The notes under the pieces were generated by a model. That model was not told where the DNA came from and ran no database searches. It was given only the letters and a program-made list of their open reading frames with translations. A stretch of 64,000 nucleotides of DNA from DASSKA01 sp963839365 (GTDB taxonomy: Bacteria; Actinomycetota; Actinomycetes; Propionibacteriales; Nocardioidaceae): positions 124,001-188,000 of the forward strand of contig CAWIUT010000002.1 in NCBI GenBank assembly GCA_963839365.1, given 5' to 3'. Shown here in pieces: positions 8,345-15,437 of the stretch. The position numbers and the translations under genes were made by a program. Each line of letters starts with the position of its first letter. The first letter of the stretch is position 1.

Positions 8345-9251
8345 GCGCGGTTGTCCGGAGCCGCTTCAGCAGCGGCAGGTCCGGGTCGTCGAGGTCCCGG
8401 GACCCAGGGGTCTCCAGCACGAACGGCACCCCCGCGGTCGCCGCGTGGGCGAACAGCTCCTCGAACGCGCCGGTGCCGATGTGCCCCTGCCCGATCTTCT
8501 GGCGCCGGTCCTTGAACGCGCCCCGGACGTCCATCGAGTCGTTGGCGTGCACCAGCCGCAGCCGGCCGCCCCGGTCGGTGCTGCCCGCGATCTCGACCAG
8601 CCGGTTCACGGTCGCGGTCGTGCCGCCGGGTTCGTCGAGCGGCGCGCCCGCGGCGAACACGTGGCAGGTGTCCAGGCAGATCCCCACGGCGGGATGGAAG
8701 TCGAGCGCGGTGAGGTAGCCCTGCAGGTCCTCGACGCCGGCGCACAGCGACCGGCCCTGCCCGGCGGTCGGCTCGAGCAGCAGCCAGGGGGCGTCGCCGG
8801 GCAGCTGGTCCAGCACCGGCAGCAGGCCGTCCCGGACCTGCCGCATGGCCTGCGCGAAGCCGCCTTCGGCGACACACGAGCCGGTGTGCACCACGACGCC
8901 CTCCGCGCCCATCCGCGCCGCCCGGGCCAGGTTGTGCGCCACCACGGCCACCGAGCGCTCGTACGTCGCGGCGGTGGGACTGCCCAGGTTGACCAGGTAC
9001 GGCGTGTGCACGAACACCCGCATGCCTCGCTCGGCGCACCGCGCCCGGAACGCCTCGTCGACGGCGGGGTCACCGGCCGAGAGCGCCCAGCCGCGCGGGT
9101 TGCCGACGAAGACCTGCATGGCCTCCGCGCCGATCCGCTCCGCCTCGGCCAGCGCGCCGACCAGCCCCTTGCCGACCTTGAGGTGGCTGCCGATCGGGTT
9201 GCGCTGCACCGCCGTGCGGGCAGGGTCCGGCAAGGTCTTGGAGAGGGGCAT
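8337..9251 (-). CDS. nfo: Deoxyribonuclease IV (AP endonuclease family 2)
   Basis: Cleaves DNA 5' of abasic sites in base excision repair. The 304 residues form the family's TIM barrel with three-metal zinc site: IGSHLKVGKGL at the N-terminus, a VFVHTPYLVNL His motif, VVHTGSC, LLLEPTAGQG, CLDTCH, the LVHANDSMDVRG motif and IGQGHIG near the C-terminus. All the usual metal-ligand motifs appear intact. ATG at 9251 is supported by TAGCCT six bases upstream. First gene of a two-gene operon with an EamA transporter. Confidence 0.93.
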   Translation of the reverse strand: MPLSKTLPDPARTAVQRNPIGSHLKVGKGLVGALAEAERIGAEAMQVFVGNPRGWALSAGDPAVDEAFRARCAERGMRVFVHTPYLVNLGSPTAATYERSVAVVAHNLARAARMGAEGVVVHTGSCVAEGGFAQAMRQVRDGLLPVLDQLPGDAPWLLLEPTAGQGRSLCAGVEDLQGYLTALDFHPAVGICLDTCHVFAAGAPLDEPGGTTATVNRLVEIAGSTDRGGRLRLVHANDSMDVRGAFKDRRQKIGQGHIGTGAFEELFAHAATAGVPFVLETPGSRDLDDPDLPLLKRLRTTAHG

Positions 9252-9257
9252 GGGCCC

Positions 9258-9263
9258 AGGCTA
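9258..9263 (-). promoter_or_regulatory. -10 hexamer TAGCCT, leaderless start of nfo
   Basis: TAGCCT, six bases, ATG on the minus strand. Confidence 0.6.
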
Positions 9264-9308
9264 TCGGGCCGAGACCGCCGGGTCGGGCGGTGCCGGCCGA
9301 CGAGCCGG

Positions 9309-11261
9309 TCACACCAGGTAGAGGGTCACCACGCTTCCCCGGGGGGCCTTGGCGCCGGCTCCGGGGTCCGAGCTCACCACGTAGCCGAGTCCGACGTACA
9401 GCTGGCTCTTCGCGGTGGTCACCTTGAAGCCGGCGGCCTGCAACGCGGCGGTGGCGTCCTGGACCCCCATGCCCTTCACGTGGGGAACGGTCACCATCAC
9501 CGGGCCCCGGGAGCCCACCAGGTCGACGGTCTGGCCCCGGAACAGGGTGCCGGTGCTCGGGGACTGCGAGACGACCTGGCCCTTGGCGACCGAGTCGCTG
9601 TGCTGCCAGGTCAGGTGCACGGTCAGGTGCAGCTTGGTGAGCTGGCGTTCGGCCTTGCCGACGGCCTGGCCGGAGAGGTCGGGGACCGGGATGGGTCTCG
9701 GGCCCTTGCTGACCACCAGGTCGACCGGGGTGCCCCGCTTGAGCATCTGCTGGGCCGGCGGGTCGGAGGACAGCACCACGCCGCGCGCCACCTGCTCGTC
9801 GTAGCGGTACCTGGCCCGGCCGAAGCTCAGGTGCGCGGCCCGGAGCGCCTTCTGGGCGGCGTCGAGGCTCCTCCCGCGCAGGACCGGCACGGCATGACGC
9901 TCCGGCCCCCTGGAGACGACCGCGGTCACCGTGGCGCCGGAGAGGATCTTCGAGCCGGCGTTCGGGTCGGTGCTGATCACGTGTCCGGCGGCGACGGTCT
10001 CGGAGTAGTGCCGGGACCCGATGCGGAACGCCAGGCCGTCTGCCTGCACCTTGTGCCGCGCCTGCGCCGTGGTCAGGTCGATGACCGCCGGGGTCGGGCG
10101 GTAGCGGCCCAGGCCGAACCACCAGCCGGCCAGCCCGGCGACCACGGCGAGCACCAACAGGAGCGCCAGCACCAGCGGCCCCCGGCGCTTGCGCCGGGGC
10201 GCCGACGTCCGGCCGCCGGCCTGGCCCCCTGGCCCATCCGGCGGGGACGCGCCTCGCCGGGCCAGCACGCTGGTGTCCTCGCGGCCGCCGGCCCGCTCGG
10301 GAGGCAGGATCGTCGGCGAGTCGGTGCGAAGGTGCTCGAGGTCCTCGGTCACCGTCGCGGTGCCCGGGGCGAGGTCCTCGGTCAGCTCCGGGTCGTCCGT
10401 GACGCCGTGGTCGAGGGCGGCGCGGACCCGGCGCACCTGGTGCAGCAGCACCTGGGCATCGGCAGGCCGCAGGTGGCGGTCGCGGGCCGTGGCCCGGGCA
10501 ACCAGCGCGTCGACGTACGCCGGGATGCCGGACGCGCTGCGGGACGGCGGCGGCACGTCCTCGTGCACGTGCTTGTAGGCGACCTGGATGGGGGAGTCGC
10601 CCTCGTGCGGCTTGCGGCCGGTGAGCAGCTCGTGGAGCAGCACCCCGGCGGCGTACACGTCGGAGCGGGCGTCGGCGGTGCCGTCGACGACCAGCTCCGG
10701 GGACAGGTAGGACACGGTCCCGATCAGCACGCCGCTGGTGCCGGTGTGCTGGGTCTCCCCGCTCACCGCCCGGGCCAGACCGAAGTCGGCGACCTTGATC
10801 CGGCCGTCGTCGGCGAGCAGCACGTTCTCCGGCTTCACATCGCGGTGGATCAGCCCGGCGTGGTGCGCTGCGGCCAGCGCGGACAGCACCGGGTCCAGCA
10901 GGGCCAGCGCCCGGGCCGGCGGCATCGGCGCCTCGTCGCGGACCAGGTCGCGCAGGGTGCGCCCCGGGACGTACTCCATGGCCAGGAACAGGGTGCCGTC
11001 GTCGTCGCCCTGGTCGAAGACCGCGACCACGTTGGGGTGCGAGAGCCGGGCCGCGGACCGGGCCTCGCGGACGAACCGGGCGGCGAAGTCGTGGTCGTCG
11101 CCGAGGCCGGGGTGCATCACCTTCAGCGCGCACACCCGGTCCAGCCGAAGGTCGGTCGCCTCGTAGACGGTGGCCATGCCGCCGCGTGCGATGCGGCGAC
11201 CGACCCGGTAGCGGCCGTCGAGGAGGCGCCCGATCAACGGGTCCGCGACGGTGCTGTCCAC
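9309..11261 (-). CDS. pknL: Membrane Ser/Thr protein kinase with PASTA repeats (PknL-like)
   Basis: A eukaryote-type kinase that probably senses muropeptides or lipid II through its outer PASTA domains. The 650 residues comprise a kinase domain at about 17-275 (glycine loop ARGGMATVY, Lys47, HRDVKPENVLL, DFGLA, activation-loop threonines before GTVSYLSPE), an acidic linker, one membrane helix near 360-383 after RRKRRG, and four extracellular PASTA repeats to the C-terminus. Position beside aroG and the Rv2175c homologue supports orthology with M. tuberculosis PknL, which is, however, shorter and lacks this full PASTA array, so PknB-like sensing is possible. The GTG start follows a GGGAGGA ribosome site. 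Confidence 0.92.
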   Translation of the reverse strand: MDSTVADPLIGRLLDGRYRVGRRIARGGMATVYEATDLRLDRVCALKVMHPGLGDDHDFAARFVREARSAARLSHPNVVAVFDQGDDDGTLFLAMEYVPGRTLRDLVRDEAPMPPARALALLDPVLSALAAAHHAGLIHRDVKPENVLLADDGRIKVADFGLARAVSGETQHTGTSGVLIGTVSYLSPELVVDGTADARSDVYAAGVLLHELLTGRKPHEGDSPIQVAYKHVHEDVPPPSRSASGIPAYVDALVARATARDRHLRPADAQVLLHQVRRVRAALDHGVTDDPELTEDLAPGTATVTEDLEHLRTDSPTILPPERAGGREDTSVLARRGASPPDGPGGQAGGRTSAPRRKRRGPLVLALLLVLAVVAGLAGWWFGLGRYRPTPAVIDLTTAQARHKVQADGLAFRIGSRHYSETVAAGHVISTDPNAGSKILSGATVTAVVSRGPERHAVPVLRGRSLDAAQKALRAAHLSFGRARYRYDEQVARGVVLSSDPPAQQMLKRGTPVDLVVSKGPRPIPVPDLSGQAVGKAERQLTKLHLTVHLTWQHSDSVAKGQVVSQSPSTGTLFRGQTVDLVGSRGPVMVTVPHVKGMGVQDATAALQAAGFKVTTAKSQLYVGLGYVVSSDPGAGAKAPRGSVVTLYLV

Positions 11262-11315
11262 GACGGTTGTCCTCCCGGGGTCTGCCGGGCAGCGCAGATC
11301 CCGGCTCAGCCACCG

Positions 11316-11321
11316 ATTTTA
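11316..11321 (-). promoter_or_regulatory. Candidate -10 (TAAAAT) for the PASTA kinase
   Basis: TAAAAT on the minus strand stands out in GC-rich sequence, about 55 bases before the GTG at 11261. No clear -35 is visible. Unlike the leaderless genes, this one would have a leader with a ribosome site. Confidence 0.45.
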
Positions 11322-11371
11322 CGGGCAGCGGCCACGGCGACGCCGGGGGCCGCCAGGGTCGGCGTGGCGGG

Positions 11372-12406
11372 TCAGGCAGGGTTCCAGCCGTGCCGCAGCA
11401 GCCGGCGCAGGTAGAGCACGCTGGTGACGTAGCGCTTGGTGTCCCGGTAGAGGCCGTGTGTCTGCACCGAGCCGAGGCCCTGGTAGTAGCCGGCCACCGC
11501 GTTGCGCACCCCCGCGTGGTCGCGCAGCGCCCGGATCAGCACCACGCCGGCGGTGATGTTGTCGTGCAGGTCGCGCAGGTCGAGGCGCCGCCCGACCACG
11601 GCGGACAGCCAGCGGCCGGTGGAGGGCATCACCTGCATGGCCCCGATCGCGTGGGCGCTGGACACCTCGTCCATCTGCCAGCCCGACTCCTGCCAGGAGA
11701 CGGCCAGCGCGAGGTTGGTCCCGACGGCGTACCGGTGGGCGGTGGCGATGATCACCCGGCGGACGGTGGCCTGGCTCGGGTTCGGCAGGTGCAGGTGGTG
11801 CCGGTGGTGGTGGGCCCGCCGGTGGTGACGGTGGTGGCGGTGGTGGGCCCGGTGGTGGGCCCGGTGGTGGCGGTGGTGGGCCCGGTGGTGACGGTGGTGG
11901 TGACGGTGGTGGTGACGGTGGTGCGTCCGGTGGTGACGGTGGTGGGCCCGGTGGTGGGCCCGGTGGTGGGCCCGGTGGTGGTGGTGCCGTGCGGCTCTGC
12001 GCGCCGCGGCCCGGACCACCGGGATCCGTAGGTGTTCACCCACGGAGAGCATGTCGTGGGTCCCGAGATGGTTGAGGGTGAGCAGCTCGGCGGTCCAGGC
12101 GTGGAAGCGGACCGCAAGACCGGTGGCGGTGTCTCCGGGCCGAACGGTGTAGGAGACGATCCGGCGGCCGTGCCGCGGGTGGCGCCGCCGGTGCTGATGG
12201 CCGCGCTTGCCATGGTGCGGGTGATGAGAGTGGTGCCGGTGCGTCGAGACCAGCTGCAAGGTGTCGGTCCCGGTCGGTCCCGGCTCGGGCCCGACCTGCT
12301 GGGCCACCACGCACACGCCGATCAGCAGCACCCCGGTGGCGGCGACGATGCGCCGGAACCAGCGGTTCGACCGCTGGGCCGACCAAGGGGGCGCCGATGG
12401 AGTCAC
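11372..12406 (-). CDS. LysM lytic transglycosylase with histidine/arginine-rich linker
   Basis: Predicted to cleave peptidoglycan outside the membrane; 344 residues. In order: a membrane anchor or signal segment (IVAATGVLLIGVCVVA, about residues 18-35), a His/Arg-rich stretch, a LysM glycan-binding domain (YTVRPGDTATGLAVRF, about 85-130), a ~70-residue segment made almost only of His, Arg and Ala, and an SLT-type domain with the catalytic Glu in SWQESGW and the AIGAMQVMPSTG motif. GTG at 12406 is chosen because GAAGGGA lies six bases upstream; an earlier ATG at 12463 would precede the anchor by an odd Cys-rich peptide. The histidine run could bind metals. It follows the sulfatase gene in the same direction. 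Confidence 0.88.
   Translation of the reverse strand: MTPSAPPWSAQRSNRWFRRIVAATGVLLIGVCVVAQQVGPEPGPTGTDTLQLVSTHRHHSHHPHHGKRGHQHRRRHPRHGRRIVSYTVRPGDTATGLAVRFHAWTAELLTLNHLGTHDMLSVGEHLRIPVVRAAARRAARHHHHRAHHRAHHRAHHRHHRTHHRHHHRHHHRHHRAHHRHHRAHHRAHHRHHRHHRRAHHHRHHLHLPNPSQATVRRVIIATAHRYAVGTNLALAVSWQESGWQMDEVSSAHAIGAMQVMPSTGRWLSAVVGRRLDLRDLHDNITAGVVLIRALRDHAGVRNAVAGYYQGLGSVQTHGLYRDTKRYVTSVLYLRRLLRHGWNPA
11808..11988. repeat. GGTGGTGGGCCC-type repeats coding the His/Arg/Ala linker
   Basis: Interrupted copies of GGTGGTGGGCCC (12 bases) and shorter GGTGGTGAC units fill about 180 bases. Read on the minus strand in frame they give HHRA and HHR units. The repeat is inside the transglycosylase gene. Confidence 0.9.
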
Positions 12407-12524
12407 CGCGTGTCCCTTCGTCGACCGCCGGCAGCCCACGGCGGGTCGGCACCAGTGGGGCAAGTGGGGCTGCTGGAACGAATGTGACCTATGGGTTCAC
12501 AGGGGTCAACCGATCTGTCCGAAT

Positions 12525-12536
12525 TACATAGATGTA
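12525..12536. promoter_or_regulatory. AT-rich palindrome TACATAGATGTA upstream of the transglycosylase
   Basis: TACAT-AG-ATGTA is a perfect five-base inverted repeat inside an unusually AT-rich pocket (about 12520-12545), between the sulfatase stop and the transglycosylase. It could be an operator or promoter element; no regulator can be named. Confidence 0.35.
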
Positions 12537-12552
12537 TTTCGATATGTGCAGG

Positions 12553-14208
12553 TCAGGGCGTGCGCAGGATCGGCGGCATCGGCCGCGAACAGGCGAGCCC
12601 CTTGCACGCCCGCAGCCGCGCGAGCTCGGCCGCGGCGGCGCGGACGATCTTCTGCTCGCTCTTGCGGTGCGCGAGGTTGGTCAGCTCCCGCGGGTCGGTG
12701 CGCAGGTCGTAGAGCTCCTTCCAGCCCGTGGCCACCTCGGTGTAGAGGTAGTCGCGGGTGCGCAGTCCCTGGGTGAACCGCAGCGGCGACGGCCCCTGCT
12801 TCTTGCGCAGGAAGTTGGTGCTCTCCGCGATCCCGTCCTTGACGTAGCGCGGCCCGGTCTCGGTGATGATGCCCCGACTCCACCCCTGGTCGCCGTGCTG
12901 CGCGACGCCCAGCATGCTCTCCCCGTCGTTGATCCGTGCCCGGGGCGCTCCGGCCATCTGCAGGAACGTGGGGGCGAAGTCGATCATCGTGAACGGGTCG
13001 GTGCGCACCTGGCCGGCGGGGATCCCGGGGCCCCGGACCAGCACCGGGACCCGCAGGGAGACCTCGTACGGCAGGATCTTGCCCCGCCGCATCCGGTGCT
13101 CGCCGAGGAAGTAGCCGTTGTCCGAGGTGAAGAAGATGTAGGTGTTGTCCAGCTGTCCGGTCTGCTTGAGCACGGCGATCATGCGTTCGACCTCGTGGTC
13201 GAGCACCGAGAGCGCCTCGCCGCGCTGGCGGGTGATGTCGAGGATGCCCCGCTCGTCGGAGGGCAGCATCCGCGGCTGGTCGCGGATGTAGAACGGCTTG
13301 TCGCTGACGTTCCTCTCACCGCGCCAGCCCGGCGCGTGGTTGACCGCCTCGTTGAACCGGCCCCAGACGCTGCGCGGCCGGGCCGGGAGGCGGAAGGTCT
13401 GCGTGCTGCCGTCGGCCCGCACCTCCGCGGCGGGGTCGTCCGCCTCGTGCGGCAGTCCGATGTGAGGAGCCACGAAGGAGTCCCAGAAGAAGAACGGCCT
13501 CGGGGAGCTGGCGTACTCCCGGAAGACCTGCTCGGACTGCCGGGCCAGCATGTGGGTCTGGTACTGCCCCTGGTGCGGCTGCAGCACGCCGTTCACGTTC
13601 AGGGTGGTGTCGAAGTACCGGTAGGTCCCGCCGGTCAGCGGCGACCTGCCCAGCCGGGCCTCGACCGCGCCGCGCCAGTCGGTCCAGCCGGGGGGCACGT
13701 AGTGCAGCGAGGGCCGGCCGTCGTGGGTCTTCTGGATGCCGTACCCGTTGAGGTACTTGCCCATGAAGACGGTGTTGTAGCCGGCGGAGTGCAGCCAGGT
13801 GGCGATGGTGTGGCTGTCATCGAGCGCGTGGAAGCCCCACGGGTCGGCGTTGGACCACACGTGGTGGTTGTGCGAGTACTCCCCGGTCGCGAACGACGCC
13901 CGGGCCGGGCAGCACAGCGGCTGCGGAGACAGGCCGTCGACGAACCGGACCCCCAGCTGCTCGATGAGCCGCCGCACGTTCGGCATGAACCGGAGGTCGT
14001 CGTCGCGGGCGTCATCGGTCATGAACACGACGATGTTGGGCTGCGGCCGGGGGCCCACCAGGGGGCTCACCGTCACCGACGGGTGCGGGTGGCCGTGCCG
14101 GTGCCGAGGGGGTCCGCCCGTGCCCCGTGCCGTGGCCGGCCCCGTGACCAGGGCAGCCAGGGTGCACAGCGCTGCCACCGCGAGAACAGCCGACCTGTGC
14201 TGGCTCAT
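12553..14208 (-). CDS. Secreted type I sulfatase (alkaline-phosphatase superfamily)
   Basis: A 551-residue sulfatase with a signal peptide (MSQHRSAVLAVAALCTLAALVTGPATA). The NIVVFMTDDARDDDL motif supplies metal-binding Asp residues, and LCCPARASFATG contains the C-x-P-x-R formylglycine signature; the first Cys of CCPAR should be converted by a formylglycine-generating enzyme, which is not in this window. VFMGKYLNGYG and FFTSDNGYFLGEH are further family motifs. The substrate (sulfated glycan or aryl sulfate) is unknown. The ATG at 14208 has a GGAGGAG ribosome site and starts a proper signal peptide, unlike earlier in-frame starts. A TAGGAT hexamer at 14265-14270 is a candidate -10. Confidence 0.9.
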   Translation of the reverse strand: MSQHRSAVLAVAALCTLAALVTGPATARGTGGPPRHRHGHPHPSVTVSPLVGPRPQPNIVVFMTDDARDDDLRFMPNVRRLIEQLGVRFVDGLSPQPLCCPARASFATGEYSHNHHVWSNADPWGFHALDDSHTIATWLHSAGYNTVFMGKYLNGYGIQKTHDGRPSLHYVPPGWTDWRGAVEARLGRSPLTGGTYRYFDTTLNVNGVLQPHQGQYQTHMLARQSEQVFREYASSPRPFFFWDSFVAPHIGLPHEADDPAAEVRADGSTQTFRLPARPRSVWGRFNEAVNHAPGWRGERNVSDKPFYIRDQPRMLPSDERGILDITRQRGEALSVLDHEVERMIAVLKQTGQLDNTYIFFTSDNGYFLGEHRMRRGKILPYEVSLRVPVLVRGPGIPAGQVRTDPFTMIDFAPTFLQMAGAPRARINDGESMLGVAQHGDQGWSRGIITETGPRYVKDGIAESTNFLRKKQGPSPLRFTQGLRTRDYLYTEVATGWKELYDLRTDPRELTNLAHRKSEQKIVRAAAAELARLRACKGLACSRPMPPILRTP

Positions 14209-14264
14209 GGCGCCGAGCTCCTCCGTTGAATCACGGACACGCCGTCCGACCCCGGGGGCCGGCA

Positions 14265-14298
14265 ATCCTACGGATCTCGAGGCGGACGCGGCTATCGT
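14265..14298. promoter_or_regulatory. Divergent -10 candidates: TAGGAT (sulfatase) and TATCGT (Rv2175c-like)
   Basis: TAGGAT on the minus strand (14265-14270) would start the sulfatase transcript with a leader of about 50 bases. TATCGT on the plus strand (14293-14298) could serve the DNA-binding protein gene. No convincing -35 boxes are seen. Confidence 0.35.
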
Positions 14299-14354
14299 CA
14301 GGACGGCGGACCGGACCAGGCGACGTGAGGCGACGACGTGACAGAGTTGGCGTC

Positions 14355-14741
14355 GTGGATGCACAGCAGAACCAGACGCAGGAAATCGGTGAGCGGCTCG
14401 GCGCCTTGGTCGAGGAGTGGCTCGACTGGGCCGAGGCCGGCCACCGTCTCGGGGTCGGGGTCAGCAAGGTCCGCCAGCTGATCCGCGACCACCAGCTCGC
14501 CGCCGCCGTGCCGGTCGAAGGTGCCGGGCAGCAGGTGCCCGCCGAGCTGATCATGGACGGCGCGATCGTCAAGGGTGTGCCGGGCGTGCTGACGCTGCTG
14601 CACGACGGCGGATACGACGACCGTGAGGCGCTGGCCTGGCTCTTCAGCCCCGACGACTCGCTGCCCGGCCGTCCCATCGACGCGCTGCGGGAGAACCGGG
14701 GCAGCGAGGTGAAGCGGCGCGCACAGGCGATGGGGTTCTGA
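14355..14741 (+). CDS. Rv2175c-family DNA-binding protein
   Basis: A 128-residue homologue of M. tuberculosis Rv2175c, a winged-helix-type DNA-binding protein that is a substrate of the PknL kinase. The N-terminal half carries the helix-turn-helix (WLDWAEAGHRLGVGVSKVRQLIRDHQL) and the C-terminal half the conserved PGVLTLLHDGGYDDREALAWLF and LPGRPIDALRE segments. GTG at 14355 matches the usual start; an in-frame GTG at 14325 would add ten basic residues. Here the gene is separated from the kinase by the transglycosylase and sulfatase, whereas in mycobacteria the two are adjacent. Confidence 0.9.
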   Translation: MDAQQNQTQEIGERLGALVEEWLDWAEAGHRLGVGVSKVRQLIRDHQLAAAVPVEGAGQQVPAELIMDGAIVKGVPGVLTLLHDGGYDDREALAWLFSPDDSLPGRPIDALRENRGSEVKRRAQAMGF

Positions 14742-14792
14742 GGCGTCGAGATCGGGGCTGGTCACGGGGTTACCGTGCGCGGCGATCGCGAC

Positions 14793-14798
14793 TATCGT
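14793..14798 (+). promoter_or_regulatory. -10 hexamer TATCGT upstream of the barstar-like gene
   Basis: TATCGT is followed by seven bases and an ATG at 14806, the same geometry as the leaderless genes, but the ATG opens a 58-codon ORF rather than the recognised gene at 14979. Confidence 0.45.
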
Positions 14799-14805
14799 CG
14801 GTGTG

Positions 14806-14982
14806 ATGAAACGCACGCGGGCTTATCCCGCCCCTGCGGCGGCCGCCGTGTCCGGCAGGCCCACCGCAGCGGGGCGGCGGCAAGCCCGCGAGCCCCGGCC
14901 CGTCCTCCACCGGCGGGCGCAACCGGCGTCGTACTCACGCGCCGACGATCATCAGTCCCCTCTCGCAAGGATCACCTTATGA
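14806..14982 (+). CDS. Possible 58-aa leader ORF coupled to the barstar-like gene
   Basis: This ORF starts at leaderless spacing from TATCGT and ends in an ATGA overlap with the next gene, which would couple translation. The product would be basic and low in complexity (MKRTRAYPAPAAAAVSGRP start). Against it: only about three quarters of third positions are G or C, well below its neighbours, and no family is recognisable. It may simply be the 5' untranslated region. Confidence 0.25.
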   Translation: MKRTRAYPAPAAAAVSGRPTAAGRRQAREPRPVLHRRAQPASYSRADDHQSPLARITL

Positions 14983-15422
14983 GCGGTCTCGCAGCACTGC
15001 TGGCTGGCCACAACCAGCCGGAGATCTACCAGTGGCACAGCGCAGCGCACGTCCCGGACATCGAGCACTGCGTCGACCATGCCGGTTGGAAGCTTGCCTA
15101 CGTCGACGGCTGGACGGTCGAGGACGAGCAGACCTTCCTGAAGGCCACGGCCGCCGCGTGCGACCTACCCGACTCGGCCGCGGAGTCCTTCGACGCGCTC
15201 GCGCAGTCGCTCGGGGGCATCGACGCGGCCGGCCGCGAGGGCGGTGTGGTGCTGCTGTGGGACGGCTGGAGCCCCCTGGCCCGGCACGACGAGCGGGCGT
15301 TCCAGGCCGCACTCGGCGTGCTCGGCCGCCGGGTGCACTCCGACGGCTGCAGGTTCGCGGTGCTGCTTCGCGGCGACGGGCCGCCGCTCGACTTCCCGGA
15401 GCTCCCCGCCAAGCACGGCTAG
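14979..15422 (+). CDS. Barstar-like (barnase inhibitor) domain protein
   Basis: A 147-residue protein whose core (VDHAGWKLAYVDGWTVEDEQTFLKATAAACDLPDSAAESFDALAQSLGG) matches the barstar fold, with a WDGWSPLARHDERAF segment later. Barstar proteins inhibit barnase-type RNases, but no such RNase lies beside it, so its partner is unknown. ATG at 14979 has AAGG eight bases upstream. It ends 15 bases before the convergent prenyl synthase. Confidence 0.75.
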   Translation: MSGLAALLAGHNQPEIYQWHSAAHVPDIEHCVDHAGWKLAYVDGWTVEDEQTFLKATAAACDLPDSAAESFDALAQSLGGIDAAGREGGVVLLWDGWSPLARHDERAFQAALGVLGRRVHSDGCRFAVLLRGDGPPLDFPELPAKHG

Positions 15423-15437
15423 CCGGTCGCGCCGGCT

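Noticed and set aside
8148..11414. Plus-strand open frame of about 1090 codons opposite nfo and the kinase
   Set aside because: Antisense to two well-supported genes and without any domain.
11808..11988. Possible CRISPR-like or mobile repeat array
   Set aside because: Units are 9-12 bases, contiguous and without unique spacers; they are in frame inside the transglycosylase.
12407..12463. Longer start (ATG at 12463) for the transglycosylase
   Set aside because: It adds 19 odd residues before the membrane segment and has no ribosome site, while GTG at 12406 has GAAGGGA at good distance.
12481..12520. CRP-like site (TGTGA...TCACA) ahead of the transglycosylase
   Set aside because: The arms are nine bases apart rather than six, so it does not match the CRP consensus.
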